Shown piece after piece: positions 1 through 11,442 of a stretch of 64,000 bases of DNA (position 1 is the first letter of the stretch; each line of letters opens with the position of its first letter). This DNA is from Acheta domesticus (lineage: Eukaryota; Arthropoda; Insecta; Orthoptera; Gryllidae). Position numbers and translations under genes: made by a program. The stretch lies in the NCBI GenBank assembly GCA_031308135.1, contig JAHLJT010000631.1, positions 2,829,371 to 2,893,370 of the forward strand, written 5' to 3'. The notes below the pieces were generated by a model, which had not been told where the DNA came from, made no database searches, and was given only the letters and a program-made list of their open reading frames with translations.

Positions 1-128
1 TGGGGTTTAGTAATGCCGACTGGCGATCGGAGGGACCCCTTGCTGGGCCCTGCGGAGGGGTTGCCCCGAGGCCACTATGGGTCGCAGTAACGGATGACAG
101 GAAACAACCCAAAGGTTAAGTGTGATCT

Positions 129-1494
129 GTGAACTCGAATTTGCTACCTGCGAATCTCCACTTGAAACCAATGAGCAAAGTAGATAGAACAAGCAATGTA
201 ATGAACCTTAACATGCCTTGTTCTACTAATGTCCCATTCCTGCTCAGAAACCGAGCTAATGTCACCTTGTCGACATCTGGCCATCCCACGGATGTTAGTC
301 CCAGGGACCCAGAGCCGGCAGTAGCTCGAAGCCATTGTCAGAGATGGACATGGGATGAATTAAAGGAGGTGATGTGGTGCTTCTACTATGCAAAAGCGAA
401 AAATGGGGGCTCAGAAATAAAAGTCTTTAAGATATGGAGACAGTGGAACCCAGATATGAGACCTACCCTAGACTCAAAGAAGTTTGCCCGTCAACGACGA
501 TACATACTTAGCAGTGAAAAATTCACAGCAGAACAACTTGCAGACTCCAGAGAAACGCGGAGTATGTTCTTCGATCAAACTATCCACATGTCGAACATTT
601 AGAACCATCTAATATCCCTGAAAACGATGGTCCTCTTGAAGGTTCATCTCTTCCAAATGAAACATCCGTCAGTGGTGAAAATTCATCTGGCCATGAGTCA
701 CACGATGAGGACATGATGCGGGACCTCCTCCGACGCGAGATAGAACGAGTTCGTCTACTTCCATTCGAATCTCGTGCACCGTTGAGGAGAATTTACGAAC
801 ATGCTAAAGCTAAGTGAGTGATAGAAACAGCGAATTCCGTCTTAAATGATGTTGTATAGACCTCAAGTAGAGATCTAGATATTACTGAAATCAATCACAT
901 CGTGTATGCAACTGGATATCTAGCATCTCAGATAATCTTGGGGCCAGCCAAGAACATAGATGGCCGACAGCCAGACAGAGTAAAAAGCTCAGTACCACCG
1001 TGGATGAAAAGAATTATGAAACGGATAGCCGACACACGGCGTGAAATATCACTCCTAGCCGAGGCATCTTCTAAGTCAAACCACACGTATAAAGTTCAAC
1101 ACAAAATACTCCATGCTGAACAAAAATACCTAATTGACAATGACCCAACAAGGGTAATGGTAGCTGAAAAGCTAAAAGAGAAAATCCAAGCATGGGCTCA
1201 ACGAATAAGACGGTACAAACGTAGAGAAGATTTCCGTGTACAGAACCGGTTGTTTGAAACAGACGCGAAGAGATTCTATCGCAATCTGACTCAAAAACCG
1301 AATGGCAATGCCGTCACTCCTTCAAAAGATGACGTCGAGGCATTTTGGACAGCAATCTGGGAGGAGAGCAGATCCTACAACAAAGACGCATCTTGGATTC
1401 AATGTGAAGTTGATGCTGCAGGTGAACTTGTGGAAACAGTGGAAGATGTTCAGGAATTCTCGGAAGAGGACCTCTTCAAGCAATTAAGAACGTA
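129..1494 (+). pseudogene. Retrotransposon ORF, N-terminal region (broken)
   Basis: This is the N-terminal third of the retrotransposon polyprotein. The first open piece (129-602) carries a tryptophan-rich block around WTWDELKEVMWCFYYAK, followed by a KIWRQWNPDMRP-like stretch; I recall similar sequence ahead of the RT in related arthropod elements. Near position 570-600 the coding frame moves: the protein continues in the frame starting GAA at 602. That frame is then interrupted by TGA at 815-817 and TAG at 857-859 before it reopens and runs to 1495. The region 902-1495 is rich in basic residues (RRYKRREDFR) and resembles the linker before the fingers domain. No DNA-binding zinc finger of the classical R2 type is obvious. 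The start codon is taken as the first ATG but could be further upstream. Confidence 0.7.
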
Positions 1495-2382
1495 GGAAAC
1501 TGGAAATCACCTGGAGTTGATAAGATCCAGATTTATTGGATTAAGAAATTAACAGCATTACATTCTCATCTAGCAAAGGCTGTTAATAAAATTTTAGAAA
1601 ACCCTAAGGAACTCACCAAATGGCTCACTCGCGGCACCACGTATTTGCTACCCAAAGCAGGAGACAGCTGTTTGCCAAAGAACTACAGGCCAATTACTTG
1701 CCTGCCAGTAATGTACAAACTTATAACTGCAGCCATAGCTGACAAAATGTATAGGCACCTAGAGAAGAACCACCTGTTGCCAGATGAACAGAAAGGATGT
1801 CGTAAAGGTTCCAATGGCTGTAAGGAAATCGTGCTTCTGAATAAAATAATTTTGAATGATGTAAAGAAACGAAAACGTAATTTGAGCATGGCTTAGATTG
1901 ACTACCAGAAGGCCTTTGACAGTGTACCACATGATTGGATTTTGAAGACCCTGGAGATCTATCGATTTCATCCTAGACTTTTTGAGTTTTGCAAGGCTAG
2001 TATGAACTCATGGAGCACCAGGTTACTAATCCACAGCGGAAAGGGAGTAGTAGAAACAAGAATAATTCAGATTAACAGGGGAATTTTTCAAGGAGATTCA
2101 CTATCCCCTCTGCGGTTTTGCATTAGTTTGATCCCTCTATCGAGACAGCTGTCGCACACTAACTTTGGTTACAAGCTCCATGGTGATGAAAGGCCTGTAT
2201 CAGATTTATTTTACATGGATGATCTTAAAGTGTTTGCTAAGAATGAAGCTATTCTCTCTCAAATGCTGTCTGTCATCAATGATTTTAGCAATGATATCTG
2301 CATGAAGTTTAGTCTTGACAAATGTGCAAAAGTCAACTTAAAAAGAGGCAAAATGACTACGTTAGAGAACATTGAAAGTTAA
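1495..2382 (+). pseudogene. Reverse transcriptase domain of the retrotransposon (broken)
   Basis: This is the RT core. In order it shows a GNWKSPGVDKIQ block, YLLPKAG, NYRPITCLP, EQKGCRKG, the palm motif IDYQKAFDSVPHDW (catalytic Asp A), RGIFQGDSLSPL and the catalytic YMDD box (about 2215-2226). The last is followed by a DKCAKVNLKRG thumb-side motif. The set and order are diagnostic of non-LTR RTs. The frame joins the preceding block by a shift near 1490. A TAG at 1894-1896 sits just before IDYQKAFD, where relatives usually have a tryptophan, so it is most simply a point mutation. A TAA ends this frame at 2380-2382, and coding continues in another frame that overlaps from 2372. The catalytic aspartates are still present, but no enzyme can be made from this copy. 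Confidence 0.88.
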
Positions 2383-3741
2383 TAGACACACAGTGATTCA
2401 AGATCTTGAGCCAGATAAAACTTACAAATATCTGGGCATTGAAGAATGTGAGACCATCTCGAACGACACAATGAAAGACAGAATTCGCAAGGAGTATTAT
2501 AGAAGAGTGAGACTTGTCCTGCAGTCCGCTCTGAACTCAAGGAATAAAATATCAACAATAGGTAGTTTAGCGATGCCTGTAGCCGAATACAGTTTCGAAC
2601 TAGTAGACTGGACTGAACAGGAAATTCGCCATCATGGATCGAAAAACCAGAAAACTGATTACAATGCACCATGTTGCCACTCCCGAGCTGATGTACGTAG
2701 ACTTTATGTGTCACGTAAGGAAGGAGGAAGAGGCCTGAGACAAATCGAAGCCTCCTGGCACAATGCAATAACCGGGGTGGGAAAGTATGTAGTCAGTCGT
2801 CAAGATGACCCTCTAATGAGGCAGGTCATGAAATTTGACCGAAGAATGGGAAACAGAGGCATTGTAAATGTAGCAAGAAGCATTGCGAACAAGACTATGC
2901 AAGACACCCAGAATGACAGAGACACTGAACTTCTGATACTACTTAACATGAAATTTGAGACACAAATAATATTAAAGAAATCGTGGAGGCACAAACCACT
3001 CCACGGACAATATTTGAAACGAATGGACAAGGTGCAGATCAATAAAGATCAATCATTTATGTGGCTTAAAAGGGGAAGAATGAAGCCAGAATCGGAAGCA
3101 CTTGTAATAGCTGCCCAAGATCAGGCGTTGAGAACACGACATTATGATAAAACGGTTCTCAAAATTTCCCAAGATGATAAATGCCGCATTTGTCAGGAAA
3201 ATGTAGAAACCATTGATCATATTGTCTCAGCTTGCCCAATCCTAGCAAAGACCGAATACTTGAAAAGACACGACAGGGTGTGTACCTCCACTGGCAGATC
3301 TGTACCGCCCTCGAAGTTCCGAACACATGCCCCAAGTTGTACGAACACTCACCAAAACCGGTGACATCGGTTGGATTGTGTACAATATTGTACGACCAAC
3401 AAATTCAAACGGATCGCACGATAGCAGCAAACAAACCGGATATTGTTATCCGGGATTTTGAGAAAAAATCGTGTCTACTTGTGGATGTTGCTGTGCCTTG
3501 CGATCAAAACGTCGTTACCAAGGAGGCAGAGAAACGTCTTAAATACAAGAGTTTGGAAATCGAGATCAGCCGAATGTGGGGCGTAAAAGCACAGGTCGTC
3601 TCGATAGTTATCGGAGCTCTGGGATTTGTTCCGCAAAATTTGAGTAAGAACTTGTCTAAACTCCCAGGTAATTTAAAAGACTGGGAATTGCAAGAAATAG
3701 CTTTATTTGGAACAACCCACATTTTGCGCAAAGTATTGTAG
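2372..3741 (+). pseudogene. Retrotransposon thumb, CCHC knuckle and restriction-like endonuclease (broken)
   Basis: This is the C-terminal half. It opens with the thumb motif DKTYKYLGIEE and the KIRKEYYRRVRLVL-like block, then SRKEGGRGL. A knuckle of the form C-x2-C-x8-H-x4-C is encoded at about 3182-3238 (KCRICQENVETIDHIVSAC). About 200 bases later comes the endonuclease signature KPD-x13-D (KPDIVIRDF...LLVDVAVP, about 3435-3500), the PD-(D/E)xK-type arrangement of restriction-like endonucleases. A frameshift near 3240, just after the knuckle, separates the two. The frame ends at TAG 3739-3741 after a THILRKVL terminus, which matches the end I recall for this element type. The endonuclease would nick the target DNA to prime reverse transcription. 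Confidence 0.8.
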
Positions 3742-3844
3742 AGGCACTGAGAGATCATAGATCTACTCCTTAGGTAGCTGGTTGCAACCTGGAGTAGATT
3801 TTATATTCAGCCGACACATAACATCTTTCGTCGTGATTTAGAGG

Positions 3845-3905
3845 AATAATAATAATAATAATAATAATATCAATAATATTATTATTACTAATAATAATAA
3901 TAATG
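3845..3905 (+). repeat. (AAT)n tail of the retrotransposon
   Basis: A run of AAT units, interrupted by an inverted ATT stretch, follows the 3' UTR. Simple trinucleotide tails of this kind are common at the 3' end of target-primed elements, so I read it as the element terminus rather than an independent microsatellite. The inverted middle part suggests later slippage. Confidence 0.8.
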
Positions 3906-3906
3906 A

Positions 3907-6900
3907 CTGAATGATAAGGACTAATGAAAACACTTCATGAACAAATGACAGCAACTAATCGTCGATTTCTACTAATTATAAGATATTGTTAAAATGTAGT
4001 GTTTGCATTATAAAATCGGTTAATAAGACCAAGTGATAACACATCTTGGGACCACTACCTTTCATTTACGGAGAGATGCGTCCCCACCCCATTTTTTTGA
4101 ATATGGGTTGTGCTCACTGATAGTCTGCACCTTAGCTATGAAATCGTCCGTCTTGAATGATATTATACTGATGACATCCATTCGTACACTATGTTCTACC
4201 GCCAAAAAAATCTTCAGATTCTACTCATTATACTGAATACTATAACTTTGAAATACCGTTAATAACAGTTCCATACCTTCAACATAATACATGTGATTGC
4301 AAAGAACATACAGGTGTGCTAAATGCATATTTCTTACTCGACCCTACGTGCATGTGTTGTTAATACACGTTTGCAGTTAACTGTCCTCGCCGACCGTCTA
4401 CTCCTGCCCTTGCTCATCAACTGTCAGGAAACAGATGTTTGCTTCTGTAGCCGCAAGCCCACGTTAGGGTGAACTCAGGAACTGTTCCTCTGTCGAAATC
4501 AGTTACACTCGCACAATAGTTGAGGCACTTGAGCGAAAGTGAAATGATGAATTTGTTTAGTTGCCAGAAGACCCTTACGGTGCCAAGAACTGCGTCTTCA
4601 CAAATTAAGTACTTATTCAATCTTACAATTTGTCTGGTTTCGTGGGTTCTGACTTTGGCCTAACATTCGAGCAAGGATAAAATGAATTCCTCCGAGTCAA
4701 CTGTCTAATGTTTGACAATGGGTGGTGAAGTAATCGATTTTTCTTGTCAAATTGAAAGAACTACAATGTACGAAATATCATCTCTGTGCGTTTTGTTTAA
4801 AAAAGTTTCACGAATTGGTCACAAAAAATATTGTTCAGTCACAAACATATATAAATAAATACAGTGCACAAGAAAATTCTCTCCGCACGGAACCGAAACA
4901 GGGTCTCCTATTAAAAATTGCATACAGTTTGGTAGCAATCAGATCACTGGGAAACAAATGAAGGAGATATCATTTCCATAATCGGTTATGATTGTGATGA
5001 GGACGTAAATTACATTTTCTTTTGTTACAAACTGAAAGTCGGGCTCCCAACATAATTTCTGTTGCTAGCTTTCTCTATCCTAAAAATTCTTCAGAGATTT
5101 CAATCAAAAACTTTAAGGTTGCTTCCTAATGCCCCGTGGTTTGTTTCAAATACAATCGCATATACAAAAGATATACCAAGAAGTCCAATTAAATTTCAAA
5201 AAATACTATAAACGCCCAGAAAATCCCCCAAATTATCTGGCATTAAACTTACTCGATAACAGCCAAGACTTAAGAAGATTATGCTGATTTCATCCTCCGG
5301 TTCTTTTAAATAAGTTCGATCATTAAATACAAGATATTTACTGCCGATATTGTACTGCTATAGAAAACATTACTGTAATTAACACTTTGGAATTATTTCA
5401 TTTTGTTAAAACATAATTACGTTCATGATTACCAAAAATGTAAATGTATTTTTATATGTCTGTTGTGTTTCTGTTTTGATATTTGCCTTATGATATTATA
5501 TGGCGTATACTATTTAATTGTCCACTACTGTCAATGAATCCACGAAGGACTGTGAACGCGCAGTTCCTTCATATGCCACTGTAACTCTGTCAAAAGATTT
5601 GCCTATTGTTTTGATGGAACAGATTGCAAATAAATAACATAGAAAAAAAGGTGCCACTGCGCAGCGATTTTCCTAGCATACGTACATCGCAAACACAAAC
5701 GAAGTCCAAATATAGGTACATATGTGTTTTTATTCTATTGAAATAGTAAAAGAGGTTTTACAATTTCTTAAAGAAGTCATTGAAACAGTGTTTGCAGCCT
5801 TTTATCAGCTATGATTGACTAGGATCTGGCGCGCGTGTTGCAGCTCAGCCTGCAGGCGCCAGTTGCGGCGCATTCGAGCCATCGATAAATTCCAATCCAT
5901 GCAGCTCGTTCATTCATGTCGCGCCACACAGGAAATGGCAGCGCTTTTTGCAGAGATTTCCGGTCATGAACGTCCCACTTGTCTCCTCGTTGCTCAGTCC
6001 GCTGCCATTAAGATAATTGAATCATAAATCTCGTCATCATTCTCTCGTGCCTGGTCATAATCTGCGCCGTATCAATATCTTTCTTCATACGGCGATGGCG
6101 CCAGAGCGTCCAGTAATAACTTACTTCAACTGAACATCCCTGAATGACTTCCTCGTTATTCTGTCACATCATTCTATAAGACTCAACCTGTTTTGATTTA
6201 TCTTCATACTGGTTTCAAGACATACACACCTCTATCTTGTCTTCCATGGCACCTTACTATAAAGAAACGTTGTTGAAGGATAGAAAATTCTCAAAGAAAA
6301 TTGCAGTGTTGGAAGGATGGTTTTCATTTTTATTATTTTCGGATTTACTGCATCAACATGGCATAGACTTTCTCGAACAATTTATAACGGTTAAGTAAAA
6401 TGATAATATATCTGAAATTATATTTCTAATATTTCAGCAGCCGTGTGCAAATCTCTCTTCATTAAACTGAATGAATCACGGACCACCAAGACATCTAAAA
6501 CCCATTTTATAAATGAAATGATCCTTTTCGTTGCGTTGGCCAATAACGTGCTTTGCAACACTGAATCTATCGTTGCCATAGCAACAACGATTGGACTTTC
6601 TTCAGCTTAAAAAATTCATCCTTGCACTCATTATGAATAAATTTCTCAAAAGTTTCCAATTATACAGAAAAAAATTAAAGAAAGTAAAATCTACTAAAGT
6701 AGCAGAACTTTTCAATTTATTTTCCTGCAATTTAATTGCAATGAAAATATTATATTATAAAAAGCTCTCATTTTTTCTTTTTCTCCATCTTCCGGTCCCC
6801 TCGTAGTGCAATTGACGTGAGACTTTCAGAATATCATAAAATAGCAACATCATTTTCCATGTGGAAATTTTCAGAGGAAAAATGGGGACCGTTTTTTTAA

Positions 6901-8888
6901 ATCGTCTGAGTGTTTCTGAAAAGGCGCATATTGACCACATTTACAACCGAAACTTTTGAGATTTCCAATTTTGACGATTAACCAATGTCTCTCTTCTCGG
7001 TCCATACCATACCCTTCACTATGCCCATATTGGGTACAATACGAATGGAAATCATTACTAGGTTTTAAATGAAATGTGTATTTCAAAATTTATAGTTTAA
7101 TACAACAATTAGGTTATTCTTTGAAATTGCTGAATCCACAATTACCACTGGGTTAGATTTGAGTGTAGGAGCAAAGTTTCGACGCAATGTTTCAGTAAGC
7201 CACACATCTCATTTCTTACGAAAGGTCCACGAATCATCGACTCAAAGGTCAGCAATCATAATAAAGTCTAGAGAGAAACTAATATCGGTGAATCCCAAGA
7301 AAGGGAAGTTTCGGGCGAAAGCGAAGTCGTGGAGGAAGAAACACAAGTATTTTGTTTCTCCGTGTCACTTCTTACGTTTTTGTTCATGCTGATCGGTCGA
7401 GTACTCGCCATTGAATTTTGAAGCAGAAGGATGTGAGTGAGCTAGTCCGGCGCACCGATTTTTGCTCATTCTGCGTAGCATCAGCTTACGTCATGAACCA
7501 CGTGACCACAACATGTCCACTTCGTTTGAAAAGCCAGACCAGGCACTGGCCGCCATGTTGCGTGGAGAGCGAGGAGTGTTGAGAAATATTTTGAAAGTGG
7601 CATAAAGTGACAATTTTCAACGAAAAAGAACACGATGAAGGTGTAATTGAAATAAAAAATGCAATATTAAAAAAGGTTTATATATCTGTTTCAATGACTT
7701 ACAACAGAGCGATAATTTTGATACTTGTCTGCATTTAAATTTTCGCTAATGGCAAACGCAAACTGGTGCTTGAAGCTCATTGGCTGAAGTCGGATATGAT
7801 GCTAGTAGTGGTAGAATTTAACACTAAATTTAAAAATATCGCATTTTGAAACAAGACTATAGCATTTTATAGCATTATAAAAATTAAGAGTTATTTTTCT
7901 TAGAATTTGTTGAGCAAATTAATATTAAGGGAGGACTCTGAACAATAAAATTATTTGATGCTTTTTAGATTTTAATCCAGTAAAATCAGGAAATAAGGGA
8001 TACATTTATATTTGTTAGAAATTCACAAATGGCGAAATATTAAAAGTGTAAGAAGTAACGTATGTGCCATAGGCGTAAGGCCCATGTGGCATGTTTCTAT
8101 CCTGCTCCCAGTACTGAGAAAACAAATCGGAGACCATAGAACTTGAATGCACCTTGTATTTGCTGGAAATTACTAGTGTTTGTAACATCACAAGAGCAAC
8201 GGGAGTATCTTGGTAAGTATGCAGAATGCTTCAGCCACGTGGCGTCTTATACCGGCAGTTAGGAAAACGCTGAAGGAAAAATAACGTACTGTTGATCGCA
8301 GATTTGATGTAATATGAAGCGTAACTGTTTCCTATTGAATAAACCTAAAGGAATTTAAATACGTTTCATTTCAACGTCTACAAACGAGTTTTTTTCTCGG
8401 AGAACTCGAATCTGTAACACAAATTGGGGTTCTCTCTTCAAAGTACGGCCAGACACGTGATTCAGCGGGAAGACTAGCACAAACATATTCTTTCTTGAAA
8501 GTAACATGTCAGAAAGTAACAATCGAAAATAAACATGTTTTTGTTTTGAACATTTTTCCTTGCAGCGTGAATTTCAGAAGATATCTGTGTGTATCAGAAA
8601 AGAAAAAAGTTGAAATCTACTGATGTTTAAGATCGAATTATTAATGGGTGGCAACTGATATGAGTAAGGGATCTCTTCAGGAATCGCAACAAGAGAATAA
8701 CAACCATCTAATATGAACTTCACGTTACATATCACTTTAGGAATAATATTTTAGGAAAAAGGCGAAATTCACAGTAAAAGGAATCTGTGAATTTTGAAGT
8801 ATGAGAGAGCATAGGCCTTTAGAAGAGAGATGCGACAGAGGACGTGGGAAAGCGTCCGCCACTAAAACGAACGTCACGTAAAGTCCTT
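3907..8888. other. AT-rich stretch with no recognised gene
   Basis: About 5 kb of AT-rich DNA. Open frames are short and show no domain, codon bias or splice-site pattern I can trust. Slightly GC-richer patches lie at 4390-4640, 5820-6120 and 7430-7620; the last holds cacgtgac and gccatgttg-type motifs that hint at an old repeat. No terminal repeats were resolved. Confidence 0.5.
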
Positions 8889-9471
8889 AGAGTTAGCGTA
8901 GCAAATTTTTCAAAACTACTAGAAATTAATCTAAAAAAATTCCTTTTTTTGTTGCTAATTTGTTACGCAAAGTTATTTTGTTCCTCTTCATGTTATACCG
9001 ATCTTCAATTTCTGCTAACTTTGTAACAAAGATATTACAAGGATAAATAAAAAATAATTACTTGGGAAGTTGTTGTTTTGTTGCTAAAGAGATGTCCCCC
9101 CAAAAAATATTCGACGCTCTCAGGCTATTATCGGAAATGTAAAACTTCGTTGATTTGACAATTACAAGGAAACCAAGATATTTTAGAAACAAAGACAAGT
9201 AACTGCATACGAAATTGTAATTTTTTTGGGAACAGTTTAGCAACAAAACGAGTTTCCTATATAGTTATTTTTCATTTATCTCTGAAATATCTTGATTTGT
9301 TTGTAATAGTAGGGGTTTCATAACATCAAATAGCGAAATTTTTCATTTCCAGTAATACCTTTAGGGTGACGAATATTCTTTTTGGGCAACAAATTAGCAA
9401 CAAAAAAGCGATAACTTTTAAAATTAATTTAGAGTACCTATTTTCGGAAACTTTGCTATACGCTAACTTTA
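8889..9471. mobile_element. Foldback/MITE-like element with long inverted arms
   Basis: The left arm (from 8889, agagttagcgtagcaaa) and the right arm (ending 9471, ttgctatacgctaacttt) are imperfect reverse complements over about 85 bp. Each includes a ttgttgctaatttgttrc block. The 400-bp middle is AT-rich with further short copies of a tagcaacaaa motif and no coding capacity. The arrangement fits a non-autonomous DNA transposon. I could not define a target-site duplication, so the superfamily is open. Confidence 0.6.
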
Positions 9472-9546
9472 CCCATCTCGTGGAGTAACGGCGAGACAGG
9501 ACGCCTGCGGTCTCGCCAAACGCCTGTTGTGACGCTGAGCGGCCGC

Positions 9547-9563
9547 GGGGGGGGGGGGGGGGG
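9547..9563 (+). repeat. Homopolymer run of 17 G
   Basis: An uninterrupted G tract inside a short GC-rich block (about 9480-9620). Its length may be inexact because such runs are error-prone in sequencing. Confidence 0.9.
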
Positions 9564-9660
9564 AGGGCGCTTGGGATTCCCTAATGCCAGCGGCGCCCGC
9601 GCCCCTTGCACGCTGAGGCGCGGTCGCCCTACTGATCTCTGCGGACGGACAATACTCTTC

Positions 9661-9702
9661 GTAGAATTTGTAAGGCCTCAAGGGCCACAACTAACACCTT
9701 TA
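9661..9702 (+). mobile_element. Left fragment of a CAGGG-type hAT-like element, split by an insertion
   Basis: This piece (aaggcctcaagggccacaac and neighbours) matches the start of the element at 59042-59472. The match stops at a cctttA site and resumes at 10521, so the two pieces are one element cut by the 9703-10520 insertion. Confidence 0.65.
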
Positions 9703-9772
9703 GGCCATTATACAGTTTTCGTGCAGATTCTTCATGCAGTCCAGACTCTACGCTCTCTGCATGAAAAAATTA

Positions 9773-9774
<2 letters not shown>

Positions 9775-9822
<48 letters not shown>

Positions 9823-9825
9823 TAT
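9775..9825 (+). repeat. (TA)n microsatellite
   Basis: About 25 TA units. It lies exactly at the 3' end of the minus-strand LINE fragment next to it, so it is probably that fragment's tail. Confidence 0.85.
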
Positions 9826-9829
9826 GCGC

Positions 9830-10063
9830 TGCGAGTTTTTTTACGGCTATAGCCGCTTCTCGCTTCCCAGTTTCCACCTCTTCCGATCTTCCCAGTCTCC
9901 ATCTTGAGGCCTCTTGCCTCCATTTCTTCTTGGATGTCCTTTCTCCAACTTCTTGGCGGTCTTCCACGCTTCTTCCGCTCTGGTGGTGTCCATGCTCAGA
10001 TCTTCTTAGGCCACCTATTGCTTTCGATACGCTGGAGGTGCCCATGCCAATTCAATCGAAATT
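9830..10063 (-). pseudogene. 3' end of a LINE (endonuclease-reverse transcriptase type), broken
   Basis: Minus-strand translation gives the typical C-terminus of apurinic-endonuclease LINE polymerases: LNWHGHLQRIESNRWPKKI, a stop, then ERKKRGRPPRSWRKDIQEEM and, after a frame change, DRKRWKLGSEKRL. The GHLQRI, KRGRPxRxW and (D)RxRWK blocks in this order are a well-known signature of such proteins. Only about 80 codons remain, with a stop and a frameshift. The (TA)n run follows directly. The clade (RTE-, Jockey- or I-like) cannot be fixed from this much. Confidence 0.7.
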
Positions 10064-10520
10064 ATAAACATACTCATAATTTTTCGTGTAGAAAACATAC
10101 AGTTTGACTCCAGCGCCTCTCGCGGCAGAATCGTTCACAAACTGTAATCGGCCATGTCGATTTTGTGGTTTCGTGTGTCAAGGTGCGTTGTATGAAGTGA
10201 TATATTTGTGATAAACTTCCTTTTCCCTTATCCCTGCCTTCCTATTTTTCTTCTCTATGCTCCAAATGGTTAATTAATACTTAATAAAGATCACACAGCC
10301 TAAAGCACGCACAGAAATACCGTCACTAAAAGTACTCAGACGGCGCAATTCAGTTGTTACCCGGTAGACCCCCTAGCGGCGGCTTGTGGCATGCAGAAAA
10401 CATGCAGACCGTGTATACGCGACTTTTGGCTTTTATACTTCTAGTTTTGGATCCTCAAGTTTCTGTACAGAAACTGTAAGAGAATCTACACGAACACTGT
10501 ACCGTGTACATCCGACTTTT

Positions 10521-10838
10521 AATATGGTTGCGGGCCATATTTTCATGACTCGGGCGATCCACACTTGCCTTCCCTGTACTGTTGATCTCGGCAATTTGCT
10601 CGGTTGCTCTGAAACGACGAGGGGGTGAAGCCATGCGAGTTATCAGGCCGTATCATGCATAACGCAGTTAAACGCACTGGGATGGTTTTGAGTCTCTGAA
10701 TTTACTGAAACAATCTCCTTAAATCTAAACAACTTCTTATTTTTATATAAAGGGGATGTTGACTCAGACAGGGCGCATGCGCCAGGCTGCTTCTCGCCCG
10801 ACATGGATGCAAGGGACTTTCACGTTTGACTAATAACA
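10521..10838 (+). mobile_element. Right fragment of the split hAT-like element
   Basis: It matches 59094-59420 in order: atggttgcgg, ttgatctcgg, ggccgta, ggatgttgactc, catggatgca and gactttca. The match breaks at about 10838 where the next repeat begins, so the right terminal repeat of this copy is missing or was displaced. Confidence 0.65.
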
Positions 10839-10839
10839 A

Positions 10840-11219
10840 GCGTTACGTAATTATTTAGGAAGGAGGGGGCAAGCACGCGTTACAGGCAAACCAGGCTGTT
10901 AATGTGGGCATGGTGGGTAGCTATACCCACACGAAAAACATCGAGTGCGTAAAATTGGGGATTGGGGTGACAGAAATATTCCACAAACCTCAAATTCCAG
11001 AAATGAAGGAAGTCTCGGTATTGCATCGACTCAAAACGTATAAGCGATCAACTATATACATTTTCGTAGGGCGATGGAAGGGAAGTGTGAAGGGAGGGGG
11101 GGGGGACTCCCGCCTGTGTCAACTACCCACTCGGACTGAACACCAACCGCGGGCTCTGGCTACAGTGGGGAGAGAGGGTATTCAAAATACTCCAAAAGCG
11201 TTACGTAATTTATGAACGG
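10840..11219 (-). mobile_element. TACGTAA-type MITE, copy 1
   Basis: The ends carry agcgttacgtaatta (10848) and aaaagcgttacgtaatttatg (11197). Read on the minus strand, the right end (ataaattacgtaacgc, then gagtattttgaata and cctctctcc) matches the plus-strand sequence at 43046-43165. The interior has a G-run and no coding capacity. Boundaries are approximate. Confidence 0.5.
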
Positions 11220-11255
11220 CCAGAATCGTAATTGCATGTCGTTGTTCATGTGTGT

Positions 11256-11442
11256 TGGTCCGTAAATTAAACAATTATTTCAGTTTGCCGACGTTTCGTA
11301 GTTTTATTTCTCCATCCTCAGGGCTGTATTCATCAGCAACACATATTGTGCTACACGTGTTGCTGATGAATGCACACCTGTGGATGGAGAAACAAAACTC
11401 CGAAACGCGGGCAAACTGAAATAATTGTTTAATTTACGACCA
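11256..11442. repeat. Near-perfect 187-bp foldback with hammerhead-like motifs
   Basis: Two arms of about 85 bp (11256-11340 and 11356-11442) are reverse complements with few mismatches and a loop of about 15 bp. Each arm contains, in the inward or outward sense, ctga(g/t)gatggag ... c(t)ccgaaacg. This is the layout of a hammerhead ribozyme core (CUGANGA, stem II, GAAAC). The left arm on the minus strand has the better core (CTGAGGA, 11288-11323). It could be two head-to-head copies of a Penelope-type terminal sequence or a simple MITE. Confidence 0.75.

Larger units (their letters stand above)
1..3906 (+). mobile_element. Degenerate RLE-type (R2-like) non-LTR retrotransposon, nearly full length
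   Basis: One element fills this stretch on the plus strand: a GC-rich 5' leader (1-128), a single long but broken reading frame (129-3741), a short 3' UTR with an inverted pair around 3755-3800 (agatctactcct / ctggagtagat), and an AAT-repeat tail. The order of parts is an N-terminal region, reverse transcriptase, a CCHC knuckle and a C-terminal restriction-like endonuclease. This is the plan of target-primed retrotransposons of the R2 superclade. There is no apurinic endonuclease upstream of the RT. The frame is broken by at least three frameshifts and several stops, so the copy is dead. The exact clade (R2/Hero/NeSL-like or a related arthropod lineage) is not settled by eye. The true 5' end may lie just outside the window. 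Confidence 0.85.
9703..10520. mobile_element. Insertion with terminal inverted repeats inside a hAT-like copy
   Basis: The left end (9703-9732, tacagttttcgtgcagattct core) is the imperfect reverse complement of the right end (about 10474-10515, agaatctacacgaacactgta). Comparison with the uninterrupted copy at 59 kb shows that the host continues on both sides, with a short imperfect cctttA/cttttA duplication. The interior is a mosaic: a (TA)n tract, a LINE 3' end on the minus strand, and unassigned AT-rich DNA. Confidence 0.55.
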
